DNA of 64,000 nt, taken from NCBI GenBank assembly GCA_025361145.1, contig JANYAV010000012.1:122270-186269 (forward strand), in the 5' to 3' direction. The DNA is from Dehalococcoidia bacterium. GTDB taxonomy: Bacteria; Chloroflexota; Dehalococcoidia; Dehalococcoidales; UBA3254. The notes beneath the pieces were generated by a model. That model was given only the letters and a program-made list of their open reading frames with translations. It did no database searches and was not told where the DNA came from. Positions 11,518 to 21,377 of this stretch are shown here, piece after piece; the stretch's first letter is position 1, and every line of letters begins with the position of its first letter. A program made the position numbers and the translations under genes.

Positions 11518-12042
11518 GTGAAAGAGGTTATTAGCAAAATAGACCCATCTGGATTGACTTTAAATGATAAGCTTATTTATATCAACCGAGTGGCTAAAGT
11601 GGTCAAGGGCGGTAAGCGCATGAGATTCAGCGCCCTCACTGTCACCGGCGACGGTAATGGTCATGTTGGCATCGGTATGGGCAAAGCCAATGAAGTGCCT
11701 GAAGCCATCGCCAAAGCCGGCGCGGTAGCTCGTAAGAATCTTATCCAAGTTACCTTGAGAGGCACTTCTATACCCCATGAAATTGAGTTTAAGTACGGCG
11801 CTGCGAAAGTTCTGCTTAAACCCGCCGCTCCCGGTACTGGTGTCATTGCCGGCGGCAGCGTCCGCGCTGTTCTAGAAGCCGCCGGGGTTAAGGATGTTTT
11901 AACCAAATCGATGGGCAGTTCTAATCGGATAAATGTTGCTAGAGCTACTTTGCTGGCCTTGCAAAGCCTCAAGAATCCTGCTGAAGAACTTGCTAGACGG
12001 AAATCAGCCCCCAAGGCGCAGGAGGTAGCTACCAGTGGCTAA
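11518..12042 (+). CDS. rpsE: 30S ribosomal protein S5 (GTG start)
   Basis: [43 protein letters not shown]. Confidence 0.97.
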   Translation: MKEVISKIDPSGLTLNDKLIYINRVAKVVKGGKRMRFSALTVTGDGNGHVGIGMGKANEVPEAIAKAGAVARKNLIQVTLRGTSIPHEIEFKYGAAKVLLKPAAPGTGVIAGGSVRAVLEAAGVKDVLTKSMGSSNRINVARATLLALQSLKNPAEELARRKSAPKAQEVATSG

Positions 12043-12229
12043 ATTAAGAATTACTTTAGTGAAAAGTCCTAACGGCTATAGCCCGGACCAGGTAAGCACC
12101 GTAAGGACTCTGGGTTTACATAAAATTAATCAGTATGTTGTTCGCGAGGATTCCCTTTGTTTGCGCGGTCAGGTTATGAAAGTTAAACATCTTGTGATGG
12201 TGAAGGAAGAGACAAATGCAGCAGAATGA
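12035..12229 (+). CDS. rpmD: 50S ribosomal protein L30 (GTG start)
   Basis: [32 protein letters not shown]. Confidence 0.94.
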   Translation: MAKLRITLVKSPNGYSPDQVSTVRTLGLHKINQYVVREDSLCLRGQVMKVKHLVMVKEETNAAE

Positions 12230-12659
12230 TTTGTTCCCGGCCCCGGGTTCAAGAAAAAATAGAAAGCGCGTCGGTAGGGGTAACGGCAGCGGTCACGGTA
12301 CCTTCTCAGGCCGTGGTATTAAAGGTCAGAAATCACGCTCAGGCGTTCAAATCCAACGCGGCTTTGAAGGCGGCCAGCTTCCTATAATTAAACGTCTGCC
12401 CAGAAAGCGTGGGTTTTTTAATTTGAACAGGGTAGCGTATAGCCCTGTCAATGTTGGCTCTCTTAGTCTCTTTGCTGCAGGCAGTGAAGTTACACCTGAA
12501 AAATTGTTCGAAGCAGGGCTTATCGAATCCCTTGTTAAACCCGTTAAAGTTTTAGCCGATGGCGAAATCACTAATGCTATTACTGTAAAGGCCAGCAAAT
12601 TTTCAGCAGCCGCTAAAGCTAAGATCGAAGCCGCCGGCGGTAAAGTGGAGGAAATTTGA
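12216..12659 (+). CDS. rplO: 50S ribosomal protein L15
   Basis: PAPGSRKNRKRVGRGNGSGHGTFSGRGIKGQKSRSG. Confidence 0.96.
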   Translation: MQQNDLFPAPGSRKNRKRVGRGNGSGHGTFSGRGIKGQKSRSGVQIQRGFEGGQLPIIKRLPRKRGFFNLNRVAYSPVNVGSLSLFAAGSEVTPEKLFEAGLIESLVKPVKVLADGEITNAITVKASKFSAAAKAKIEAAGGKVEEI

Positions 12660-13975
12660 GTAGTAATCCTAACCAGGGGATGCCCAGACTATTTCAAGCC
12701 ATGAAGGATGCCTTCAGCCTGCCCGATCTGCGAACACGTATTCTATTTACTCTTGCAATGTTAATCGCTTTTCGTCTGGTAGCCCATATTCCTTTACCCG
12801 GCGTAGATCTGGACCAATTGGCTAAGGTATTCAGTCAGAACCAGCTTTTAGGAATGTTGGATCTTTTTAGCGGCGGCGCTTTAAGGAAATTTAGCGTAGC
12901 TGCTATGGGTGTTTATCCTTATATTACAGCTACGATTATTATGACCATTTTGGTTCCTGTCATCCCCAAATTACAGGCTCTCTCTATGGAAGGGGAGTCC
13001 GGAAGAAACAAGATCAATATGATTTCTCACTGGTTGACCATTCCGTTGGGCGCTCTGGAAGCTTACGGACAGTTGACCTATTTAAGAAGCCAGGGAGTTA
13101 TTGGTGACACTGCTATTCTAGCCATGGTTACTATGATAATTTCTATGGTCGCAGGTACAATGCTACTGGTGTGGTTTGGCGAATTAATTACAGAACACGG
13201 TATCGGTAACGGTATCTCTATCATAATTTTCGGTGGTATCGTAGCCAGTTATCCTCAATTAATAAGTCAGGCTAGTTTGATCGGTAGCGGTAATGTTTTC
13301 GGTCTGGTCTTCTTCGCCTTGATTTTGTTAGCTACAGTAATCATAATTGTTATTTTTACAGAAGCCCACAGACGTATCCCTGTACAATACGCCAAGAGTG
13401 TTTTTCGCGGCGGTAAAATGTACAAACAGTCCGGCGCAACCCATATTCCTTTAAGGGTCAACACCGCCGGTATGATCCCTCTTATCTTTGCCATGTCTCT
13501 GGTGCTTTTCCCAGGTATCGTGGCTACCTATTTTATGGGTCCCGCTGACGCGCCTAACTTTGCTAATGCAATTTATAAATGGTTTAGTCCTAATACAGCT
13601 TTACCCATTGGCATATTTTATTGGGCGCTTTATTTCCTGCTGACTATTGGTTTTGCTTTCTTCTATACCTATATAATCTTCCAGCAGCAGGATTTGCCCG
13701 GGACCTTACAAAAACAAGGTGGATTTATTCCAGGGATTCGTCCCGGCTCACAGACTAAAAAATATTTGGATAGTGTAATTGGCCATATTACTTGGGCTGG
13801 TGCTCTTTTCCTGGGTTTGGTAGCGGTAGTACCTTTTCTCGCCCAGGTTTTAACCGGTATAAACCTGCAATTTTCCAGCATGGGCTTAATCATTGTGGTT
13901 GGTGTTGTTCTGGATACCATGAAACAACTTGAATCTCAATTAGTTATGCGCCGCTATGAAGGCTTTATCAAATAG
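12656..13975 (+). CDS. secY: Preprotein translocase subunit SecY (TTG start)
   Basis: LFSGGALRKFSVAAMGVYPYITATI...GGFIPGIRPG. Confidence 0.97.
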   Translation: MSSNPNQGMPRLFQAMKDAFSLPDLRTRILFTLAMLIAFRLVAHIPLPGVDLDQLAKVFSQNQLLGMLDLFSGGALRKFSVAAMGVYPYITATIIMTILVPVIPKLQALSMEGESGRNKINMISHWLTIPLGALEAYGQLTYLRSQGVIGDTAILAMVTMIISMVAGTMLLVWFGELITEHGIGNGISIIIFGGIVASYPQLISQASLIGSGNVFGLVFFALILLATVIIIVIFTEAHRRIPVQYAKSVFRGGKMYKQSGATHIPLRVNTAGMIPLIFAMSLVLFPGIVATYFMGPADAPNFANAIYKWFSPNTALPIGIFYWALYFLLTIGFAFFYTYIIFQQQDLPGTLQKQGGFIPGIRPGSQTKKYLDSVIGHITWAGALFLGLVAVVPFLAQVLTGINLQFSSMGLIIVVGVVLDTMKQLESQLVMRRYEGFIK

Positions 13976-13995
13976 TATATGAGGATTAAATACAT

Positions 13996-14655
13996 ATGTA
14001 TCTAGTCTTATTAGGCGCTCCGGGAGCAGGTAAAGGAACCCAGGCAGCTACTTTGACCAAGGAACTGAAATTGGCGCATATCGCCTCTGGTGATTTATTC
14101 CGGCAAGCCTTGTCCAAAGGAACTGAATTGGGTCTTCAGGCTAAAGCCTATATGGAGAAAGGCCAGTTAGTTCCTAACGAGGTTACTATAAAAATGGTTC
14201 TGGACCGTATTACCGCTCCCGATTGTGCAGCCGGGATCATTTTAGATGGTTTTCCCCGCAATGTAGAACAGGCCAAAGCCTTGGATGAAGCCTTGAAAGC
14301 TCAGAAGAAAGGCATTGACAAGGCTGTTTATATTAAGGTGTCTGAGGCTGAATTATTAAAGAGACTGACCGGGCGCTGGATCTGCCGCAGTTGTCAGGCT
14401 CCTTATCACGAGGTTTCCTCCCCCTCCCGGGTAAAGGGAAAATGTGACAAATGCGGCTGTGAGCTTTATCAGAGGGCTGATGATAACACCGAAACCATAA
14501 AGAAGAGACTGGTAGTTTTCTTCGCTGAAACAGCTCCATTAATTGAGTATTATTCTAAAGTCGGTAAGCTTATAGAAGTTCAGGGCGAAGGAAGTATGCA
14601 AGATATCGGCGCGCGAATTATAGCTGCGCTTAAAGTTAAAAAATCGAATAATTAA
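13996..14655 (+). CDS. adk: Adenylate kinase (zinc-binding LID)
   Basis: LGAPGAGKGTQAA; CRSC...CDKC in LID. Confidence 0.97.
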   Translation: MYLVLLGAPGAGKGTQAATLTKELKLAHIASGDLFRQALSKGTELGLQAKAYMEKGQLVPNEVTIKMVLDRITAPDCAAGIILDGFPRNVEQAKALDEALKAQKKGIDKAVYIKVSEAELLKRLTGRWICRSCQAPYHEVSSPSRVKGKCDKCGCELYQRADDNTETIKKRLVVFFAETAPLIEYYSKVGKLIEVQGEGSMQDIGARIIAALKVKKSNN

Positions 14656-15404
14656 TGGCTATAACAATTAAATCTGAGCGAGAGATTGTCTTGATGAGGC
14701 AGGCCGGGAAAATAGTGGCCACAGTGCTCGCACAGCTGGTTGAAGCGGTTCGGCCAGGTTTAAAAACTAAAGAATTGGATGTCATTGCTGAGAGAGAAAT
14801 CCGACTGATGGGTGGGGTGCCCTCATTTAAAGGCTATCACGGATATCCTGCAAGTGTATGTGTCTCAATTAATGATGAGATTGTACACGGGATTCCTGGA
14901 GAGCGGGTAATACAGACTGGCGATATTGTATCGTTGGATTTGGGAGCCATCTATCAGGGATTTCAAGGTGATGCCGCACGCACTATCGGGGTTGGTGCCT
15001 TAAGCTTGCAGGCAGAAGCTTTAATGCAGGCCACTCAAGGGGCTTTACAAGCTGGTATACAGATGGCTCGGCGGGGTAATCATCTGGGAGATATATCAGC
15101 CGCAGTCCAGCGGTATACTGAGTCGAAGGGTTTTGCTGTAGTTCGCGAATATACCGGACATGGTATAGGCCGCGAGATGCATGAAGAGCCGTTAATTCCC
15201 AATTTTGGCTCACCTGGCACTGGACCCTTATTGAAAAAAGGCATGACCCTGGCGATCGAACCGATGTTGAATGCCGGAGATTGGCGGACCAGATTGGGAA
15301 GCAATAAATGGACGGTTTCGACAATAGACGGAAGTTTATCAGCGCACTTTGAAAATACAGTTTTAATCACTAATGGCGATGCCGAGGTACTAACCGTAGT
15401 TTAG
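14655..15404 (+). CDS. map: Methionine aminopeptidase type I
   Basis: Metal ligands D/D/H/E/E intact: LDLGAIYQGFQGDAART, GHGIG, LAIEPM, HFENTVLIT. Confidence 0.96.
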   Translation: MAITIKSEREIVLMRQAGKIVATVLAQLVEAVRPGLKTKELDVIAEREIRLMGGVPSFKGYHGYPASVCVSINDEIVHGIPGERVIQTGDIVSLDLGAIYQGFQGDAARTIGVGALSLQAEALMQATQGALQAGIQMARRGNHLGDISAAVQRYTESKGFAVVREYTGHGIGREMHEEPLIPNFGSPGTGPLLKKGMTLAIEPMLNAGDWRTRLGSNKWTVSTIDGSLSAHFENTVLITNGDAEVLTVV

Positions 15405-15434
15405 CCCAAATAATAGATTTGATAACGGGAGTAT

Positions 15435-15653
15435 ATGTCGAAAAAAGAGGCAATAGAAGTTGAAGGTACGGTTGTTGAGGCTCTACCCAACGCTAATTTC
15501 TGGGTTGAACTGCCTAATGCCCATAGGGTATTAGCGCATATTTCAGGCCGTATGAGGATGCACTACATTCGTATACTTCCCGGAGATAGGGTGTTAATCG
15601 AGTTATCTCCTTATGATCTGTCACGGGGTAGGATTACTTACCGCTTGGAATAG
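15435..15653 (+). CDS. infA: Translation initiation factor IF-1
   Basis: [20 protein letters not shown]...[16 protein letters not shown]. Confidence 0.96.
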   Translation: MSKKEAIEVEGTVVEALPNANFWVELPNAHRVLAHISGRMRMHYIRILPGDRVLIELSPYDLSRGRITYRLE

Positions 15654-15779
15654 AAAATAGGGAAAACTGGATTATTTGTACTCATTTGTAGTACAATATT
15701 ACGTTGCGTCTGAAAAGGCTAGTAAAACCGGCAAACATTTCGAGGCCGGCTAAAAATAGATAAGGTTGAGAGATTAACT

Positions 15780-15893
15780 ATGAAAGTTAGAACTTCAGTT
15801 AAAACTAGATGTGAAAAATGCCGCGTTATCAAGAGACATGGGATTGTTAGAGTGATCTGCCCCAATCCCAAACATAAGCAGAAGCAGGGTTAG
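15780..15893 (+). CDS. rpmJ: 50S ribosomal protein L36 (not in supplied ORF track)
   Basis: Own translation: [37 protein letters not shown]. Confidence 0.95.
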   Translation: MKVRTSVKTRCEKCRVIKRHGIVRVICPNPKHKQKQG

Positions 15894-15914
15894 AAGGACA
15901 AGGAGGAAGTTTTA

Positions 15915-16304
15915 ATGCCGCGTATTTCTGGTGTGGATATACCCCGTAATAAACAGGTTTGGGTCTCGCTACAATATTTATATGGCGTTGGACCTACAAA
16001 TAGTAAGACTATTCTGGATAAGGCTGGTATTAAGCACGAAACCAAAGCTGATGCCTTAACGGAAGAAGAGATTGCCAAAATTCGTGAGGTTATCGATAGA
16101 GAAGTCCCGGTAGAGGGTGATCTTCGCAAAGAGATCAATCAGAATATCCGCCGTTTGATTGAGGTCGGTTGCTACCGTGGCACTCGCCATCGCCGTAGTC
16201 TACCGGTCAGAGGCCAAAGGACTAGGACCAATGCCCGCACCAGAAGAGGTACTAGAAAGACTGTGGCAGGACGCGGTCAGAAACGCGGCGCTACCAAGAA
16301 ATAA
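15915..16304 (+). CDS. rpsM: 30S ribosomal protein S13
   Basis: [24 protein letters not shown]...[14 protein letters not shown]. Confidence 0.97.
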   Translation: MPRISGVDIPRNKQVWVSLQYLYGVGPTNSKTILDKAGIKHETKADALTEEEIAKIREVIDREVPVEGDLRKEINQNIRRLIEVGCYRGTRHRRSLPVRGQRTRTNARTRRGTRKTVAGRGQKRGATKK

Positions 16305-16361
16305 TAATTAACATCGAATATATGAATTTGCACTTGTTGCTGGATAATTCAGGAGGAACAA

Positions 16362-16748
16362 ATGGCCAAGCAGGCTAAAACAAAAAGAAGAGAGAAAAAG
16401 TCGGTAGTAAATGGTAAGGCTTTTATTCAGTCTACATTTAACAATACCATTGTTACTCTATCCGATCCTCAGGGCAATGTACTTTCCTGGGGTAGTGCCG
16501 GTTCATCCGGATTTAAGGGTTCACGTAAAGGCACGCCTTACGCTGCTCAGATGGCTGCGCAGGGAGCTGCCCGCAAGGCCATGGAACAGGGCTTGCGTCA
16601 GATTGAAGTCTTTGTAAAGGGCCCCGGCAGTGGACGTGAAGCGGCTATTCGCTCTCTTCAGAGTTCCGGTCTGTATATCACGATTATCAGAGACATTACC
16701 CCTATTCCTCATAACGGTTGTCGACCTCCCAAGAGACGGAGAGTATAG
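16362..16748 (+). CDS. rpsK: 30S ribosomal protein S11
   Basis: [27 protein letters not shown]...[11 protein letters not shown]. Confidence 0.97.
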   Translation: MAKQAKTKRREKKSVVNGKAFIQSTFNNTIVTLSDPQGNVLSWGSAGSSGFKGSRKGTPYAAQMAAQGAARKAMEQGLRQIEVFVKGPGSGREAAIRSLQSSGLYITIIRDITPIPHNGCRPPKRRRV

Positions 16749-16756
16749 GAGCTGAA

Positions 16757-17383
16757 ATGGCAAGATTAACTGGACCTGTATGTAGATTATGCCGCCGTAG
16801 CGGTGATAAGTTAATGTTAAAAGGTGATCGGTGTTTCGGCCCTAAATGTGCCGCTGACAAACGTAATAAACCACCTGGACCTCATGCTGTAACACGCAGA
16901 AGAATGTCTGATAGAGGCGTACAGCTCAGAGAAAAACAGAAAGCCAAGTATGTATATGGTTTATTCGAGCGCCAGTTTAAGAGATTTTTCAGTGAGGCTG
17001 AGAAACAGGTCGGTATCACCGGTAATAACCTGGTTGTAATGTTGGAACGCCGCCTTGATAACGCTGTTTATAAATTGGGTTTTGCCGATTCTCGTTCCCA
17101 GGCTCGTCAGTTAGTGTTGCATGGTCATATTCTGGTCAACGATCATAAACTTAATGTTGCTTCCGCTCTAGTCAATCAAGGTGACACCATTAAATGGCGC
17201 GAAGGTAGCAAGAAGACTGAATATTACAAGATTATTCTTGAGAATATAAAAGCTAAGAATGTGCCTGCTTGGTTAAGCTTGGATCGTGCGACTTTAGTCG
17301 GCCAGGTAATCGGTATGCCCTCATCTGATGTTGTCGAAGCTAAGTTTGAACCTACCAGTGTAGTCGAGTGGTATTCTAGATAA
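16757..17383 (+). CDS. rpsD: 30S ribosomal protein S4
   Basis: MARLTGPVCRLCRRSGDKLMLKGDRC...; the ORF track start at 16718 lies in rpsK. Confidence 0.97.
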   Translation: MARLTGPVCRLCRRSGDKLMLKGDRCFGPKCAADKRNKPPGPHAVTRRRMSDRGVQLREKQKAKYVYGLFERQFKRFFSEAEKQVGITGNNLVVMLERRLDNAVYKLGFADSRSQARQLVLHGHILVNDHKLNVASALVNQGDTIKWREGSKKTEYYKIILENIKAKNVPAWLSLDRATLVGQVIGMPSSDVVEAKFEPTSVVEWYSR

Positions 17384-17416
17384 AATTTTCCGGTAAGTAG
17401 AAATGGAGGTAGTACC

Positions 17417-18400
17417 TTGTCTCCTTTAACATTACCTCGAATAGAGTGTATAGAGAACAAAGGTAACTTTGGCCGCTTTTCGGTCGAGCCCCTTGATAAA
17501 GGGATCGGGGTTACTCTGGGTAACTCGCTGCGGCGTATGCTGCTCGGTTATCTGCCCGGTGCTGCCATTACCTCAGTTAAAATCGAAGGCGTTCAGCATG
17601 AGTTTTCGACCATACCTGATGTAAAAGAAGATACCATTGAGTTTTTACTGAACGTTAAGGCTATTCGCTTAAAGGCTCTCTCTGGCCGGCCAGGTAAACT
17701 GGTTATGGAAGTCAATCGGGAAGGCGAAGTACACGCCTCTGATATACAAGGCTCTGATGATTTTGATATTGTCAATCCTGATCAGTATTTAGCGGCTCTG
17801 GATTCTAAGGACGCTAAACTGTATGTCGAGTTTAATGTTGAATTGGGTGAAGGTTTTAGACAGGCTGATACCAATGCCAATTTACCTATTGGTGTGATAC
17901 CGGTAGATGCCATTTTTACACCTATACGTAAAGTTAATTTCACCATTGAACCTGTTCATATTGGCCGTGAGACCAGCCGGGAACGTATGTACCTGGACGT
18001 TTGGACAGACGGTACTATTTCACCATTAGAGGCGGTTAGTAGAAGTTCGGACTTGCTCGTACAGCAGTTAACTCCTTTTGTCGCTTTGGCCCAGGCTTCT
18101 CAGATTAAAATTGAACAAAAATCTATTGCCGCTGCTATACCGGATGAAAAATATAATATGCCCGTGGAAGAGTTGGATCTATCTGTCCGGACTATGAATA
18201 GCTTGCGCCGGGGTGGTATCACTACCGTCGGTGAATTGGTTTCTAAGGGCGAAAAAGAACTTTTATCCTTGAGGAATTTCGGACAGAAGTCTCGTCAGGA
18301 AGTAGAAGAGCGATTGAAAGCTTTGGGTATGACCTTAGCCCTAAGTGGTAAGGGTCCAGAAGATTCTGTTGAGGATGACACCGAGGAAGATGAAGTTTAG
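17417..18400 (+). CDS. rpoA: RNA polymerase alpha subunit (TTG start)
   Basis: FSVEPLDKGIGVTLGNSLRRMLLGYLPGAAI; alpha-CTD present. Confidence 0.97.
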   Translation: MSPLTLPRIECIENKGNFGRFSVEPLDKGIGVTLGNSLRRMLLGYLPGAAITSVKIEGVQHEFSTIPDVKEDTIEFLLNVKAIRLKALSGRPGKLVMEVNREGEVHASDIQGSDDFDIVNPDQYLAALDSKDAKLYVEFNVELGEGFRQADTNANLPIGVIPVDAIFTPIRKVNFTIEPVHIGRETSRERMYLDVWTDGTISPLEAVSRSSDLLVQQLTPFVALAQASQIKIEQKSIAAAIPDEKYNMPVEELDLSVRTMNSLRRGGITTVGELVSKGEKELLSLRNFGQKSRQEVEERLKALGMTLALSGKGPEDSVEDDTEEDEV

Positions 18401-18447
18401 CTCTATTTGGTATTAATGATTCACAAATTTGCTGAGGAAGAATAAAT

Positions 18448-18801
18448 ATGAGACACGGTGTTGTAAGTCGAAGATTTGATAGGCCCATCGGTTGCCGGCA
18501 GATGATGTTCCGCAACCTTGTCACTGAAATATTGGATCATGAAAAGATTAAAACGACCGAGCCTAAAGCTAAAGCGGTGCGTGGCATGGCCGAAAAGATG
18601 ATTGGTTTAGCTAAAGCGGGTGATTTGAGTGCCCGCAGACAAGCTTTAGCCTTTATTACAGATAAAAAAGTGGCCGCTAAACTGTTTGCTGAGTTGGGTC
18701 CTAGATACGCTCAGCGAAGCGGCGGTTATACGCGCATTATCAAACTGGGCAGGAGATTAGGCGACGGCGCAGCTATTGTCCAGATTGAATTAGTAAAATA
18801 A
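18448..18801 (+). CDS. rplQ: 50S ribosomal protein L17
   Basis: MRHGVVSRRFDRPIGCRQMMFRNLVTEILDHEKI. Confidence 0.96.
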   Translation: MRHGVVSRRFDRPIGCRQMMFRNLVTEILDHEKIKTTEPKAKAVRGMAEKMIGLAKAGDLSARRQALAFITDKKVAAKLFAELGPRYAQRSGGYTRIIKLGRRLGDGAAIVQIELVK

Positions 18802-18838
18802 AACGGAAACGTTAGATGCGTCTGCCCGGTGGGAGAAT

Positions 18839-19627
18839 TTGAGCAGCGATCTCATTAAAATAGTTCTGGTAGTGGAATATGATGGTGCTAGTTATTGCGG
18901 ATTCCAGTTCCAGAACAATGTTAAAACAGTTCAAGATGAGATAGAAAAAGCCTTGCTTAAATTGACCGGTGAAAAGCTGAGAGTGATCTCGGCTAGTCGC
19001 ACAGATACCGGGGTGCATGCCAGGGGGCAGGTGGTCAGTTATTGGACCGCCAGCCGGTTGGCCAATGAAAGAATTTTAAATGGCTTGAATTATTATCTAC
19101 CGCAAGATATAGCGGTAAAAGCAGTTTACAAAGTAAATAGCCGGTTTAACGTACAGAAGGACGCGGTCAGCCGCGAATACAGTTATCTCATTTGGAATAG
19201 CTATACGCGGTCTCCTTTGCAAAGAGCTCGCACCTATCAGGTAGGCGGCGCTCTGGACATCGAAAAGATGAGTAGGGCTTGTGCGTTGCTAATTGGGGAA
19301 CATGACCTTTCTTCTTTCATAACTGATTTCAGTCAATCGGTTATCAAGAGTCCGATTAAAACGGTAATTTTGGCCAGGGTGGAGAAAGAGGGCGATATGG
19401 TGAACTTTAGTATCGCCGCCAATGCCTTTCTTCCTCATCAGGTAAGGAACACCGTGGGTGTCCTTATCAGAATGGGTCTGGGCAAACTAAATTTAGAAGA
19501 TTTTAAAACTTTAATGGAGGCAAAACAACCGGGTTTGGCAGGTCCAACAGTTCCTGCGCAGGGATTATATTTGATGCGAGTCAATTATCCTCGCCCGTTA
19601 GGAGAATATTATGATGAAAACCTATAG
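18839..19627 (+). CDS. truA: tRNA pseudouridine synthase A (TTG start)
   Basis: EYDGASYCGFQFQ...SRTDTGVHARGQV. Confidence 0.95.
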   Translation: MSSDLIKIVLVVEYDGASYCGFQFQNNVKTVQDEIEKALLKLTGEKLRVISASRTDTGVHARGQVVSYWTASRLANERILNGLNYYLPQDIAVKAVYKVNSRFNVQKDAVSREYSYLIWNSYTRSPLQRARTYQVGGALDIEKMSRACALLIGEHDLSSFITDFSQSVIKSPIKTVILARVEKEGDMVNFSIAANAFLPHQVRNTVGVLIRMGLGKLNLEDFKTLMEAKQPGLAGPTVPAQGLYLMRVNYPRPLGEYYDENL

Positions 19628-20114
19628 TGTAAAACAGAGCGACATAGTAAGAGAGACACACGTGATCGACGCTTCCGATAAAATCCTCGGACGCGTGGCA
19701 ACCGAGATCGCCAAGTTATTGATGGGCAAACATAAAGTTATGTTCAGCCGCAATTCAGATCTTGGTGACAACGTCACAGTCATTAATGCCGCCAAAATTC
19801 AGGTTACTGGCAATAAACCTGAGCAGAAGTTGTATTATTGGCACTCTAATTATCCGGGCGGTTTTAGGAACATTTCTTACGCTAGATTAATGGAGGAACA
19901 TCCAGAGCGGATCATTATATTTGCCGTAGACGGAATGTTGCCTCATAACCATTTGCATGATAATATGATGAAGCGTTTGAAAGTTTACGCTGGACCCGAT
20001 CAGGTAGAGGGTGCTGTTATAGAGGCTGCTGTTGTTAAGAAAGGCATCAAAAAAGCTGAGATCAAGCATGTAGCTATCAAAGAGGCCAAGGAAAGAAAAC
20101 AGGGCAAGCGCTAA
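19611..20114 (+). CDS. rplM: 50S ribosomal protein L13
   Basis: HVIDASDKILGRVATEIAKLLMGKHK. Confidence 0.96.
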   Translation: MMKTYSVKQSDIVRETHVIDASDKILGRVATEIAKLLMGKHKVMFSRNSDLGDNVTVINAAKIQVTGNKPEQKLYYWHSNYPGGFRNISYARLMEEHPERIIIFAVDGMLPHNHLHDNMMKRLKVYAGPDQVEGAVIEAAVVKKGIKKAEIKHVAIKEAKERKQGKR

Positions 20115-20125
20115 AAATTAATCAG

Positions 20126-20156
20126 TTTCGGATTTCGAATTTCGGAATTCGGATTT
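20126..20156. repeat. Heptanucleotide repeat TTTCGRA x4 (plus partial)
   Basis: tttcgga tttcgaa tttcgga attcgga ttt between rplM and rpsI. Confidence 0.8.
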
Positions 20157-20172
20157 AAAGAAAATAAGGGGA

Positions 20173-20577
20173 TTGAATTCTGTGGAAAAACAAGCTTACT
20201 TTTATGGTACTGGTAGACGTAAAACCGCGGTAGCCAGGGTTAAATTAGTGCCAGGCACTGGTGCTATTATAGTCAATGGTGTGCCTTATGAGGAACTGAT
20301 TACCCGCGTTGAGTTACGCCGAAGGGTTCTTCAGCCCCTGGTAGCTACAGAAAGCATGGGTAAATACAATGTTATTTGTAAAGTTGAAGGCGGTGGAATT
20401 TCCGCTCAAGGCGGCGCTATTTCACACGGTATCGCCCGCGCTCTGGTAGTGGTGGACGAGAAATCCAAAGATGCACTGCGTAAGGCCGGTTTGCTAACCC
20501 GCGATTCCAGAGAGAAGGAAAGAAAGAAACCAGGTTTGAAACGTGCCAGAAAGGCCACTCAATATACTAAGCGTTAA
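20173..20577 (+). CDS. rpsI: 30S ribosomal protein S9 (TTG 20173 or GTG 20182 start)
   Basis: [22 protein letters not shown]...[14 protein letters not shown]. Confidence 0.96.
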   Translation: MNSVEKQAYFYGTGRRKTAVARVKLVPGTGAIIVNGVPYEELITRVELRRRVLQPLVATESMGKYNVICKVEGGGISAQGGAISHGIARALVVVDEKSKDALRKAGLLTRDSREKERKKPGLKRARKATQYTKR

Positions 20578-20601
20578 CACCAGAATAAGATCTGCGTTAT
20601 T

Positions 20602-20643
20602 AAAGACCCCGGCTCGAGTTATCTCGGCCGGGGTCTTTTTTAG
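20602..20643 (+). terminator. Rho-independent terminator after rpsI (possibly bidirectional with rnc)
   Basis: AAAGACCCCGGC-...-GCCGGGGTCTTTTTT. Confidence 0.9.
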
Positions 20644-20671
20644 TTTCTTTATCTCAGTATTAATCAGAGAA

Positions 20672-21358
20672 CTATTTTATCTTGGACAGTGCAGCCTTCG
20701 CAGCTTCCATTTCGGCCAGTTTTTTACTTTTTCCAGAGCCATGCCCCAGAACTTCTTCCCCTGCACGCACCTCGACTTTAAATTGTTTTAGATGCTCCGG
20801 TCCTACCGCCTCAATCAATACGTAGGTGGGGGTGATCTGTTCTTGAGCCTGCAAGATTTCCTGTAATTTTGACTTATAGTCTGTTCCTGCCCCCCGGTGC
20901 GCTTGTTGGTATATCTCAGCTCCGAAAAGGCCAAGGATGAAGCTTCTGGAGCGTTCTAGGCCCTGATCCAGGTAGATGGCGGCAATTAAAGATTCAAAAG
21001 CCCCAGACAGATTGGCTGATTTGTCTTTTCCGCCTCCCGTTTCCTCGCCAATGCCAAGTGTGAGGTAATTACCAAGATCGATCTTGCGGGCCATCTGGGC
21101 TAGTGTTTCACGCCGTATTAACGCTGACCGCAGACGGGTCAGATCGCCTTCCGGAGAGTTGGGGAAGTCTTGGTAGAGTTTTTCAGCGATTATAAGCCCA
21201 AGGACGGCATCGCCCAGGAATTCAAGACGTTCATTGCAATCTACCGTTAGGCTGTGATTTTCATTGATGTAGGAACTGTGGATAAGAGCCAATTCAAGAT
21301 AGGCCACATTGTGAAAGCTGAGGCCTATTTTATTTGCAAATTCTGCAAGATCAGCCAC
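20672..21358 (-). CDS. rnc: Ribonuclease III
   Basis: NERLEFLGDAVLGLIIAE; GDLTRLRSALIRRETLA; C-terminal dsRBD. Note D->G at the second metal-binding Asp position. Confidence 0.95.
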   Translation of the reverse strand: MADLAEFANKIGLSFHNVAYLELALIHSSYINENHSLTVDCNERLEFLGDAVLGLIIAEKLYQDFPNSPEGDLTRLRSALIRRETLAQMARKIDLGNYLTLGIGEETGGGKDKSANLSGAFESLIAAIYLDQGLERSRSFILGLFGAEIYQQAHRGAGTDYKSKLQEILQAQEQITPTYVLIEAVGPEHLKQFKVEVRAGEEVLGHGSGKSKKLAEMEAAKAALSKIK

Positions 21359-21377
21359 TTTTGATCCAACTCCCCTA

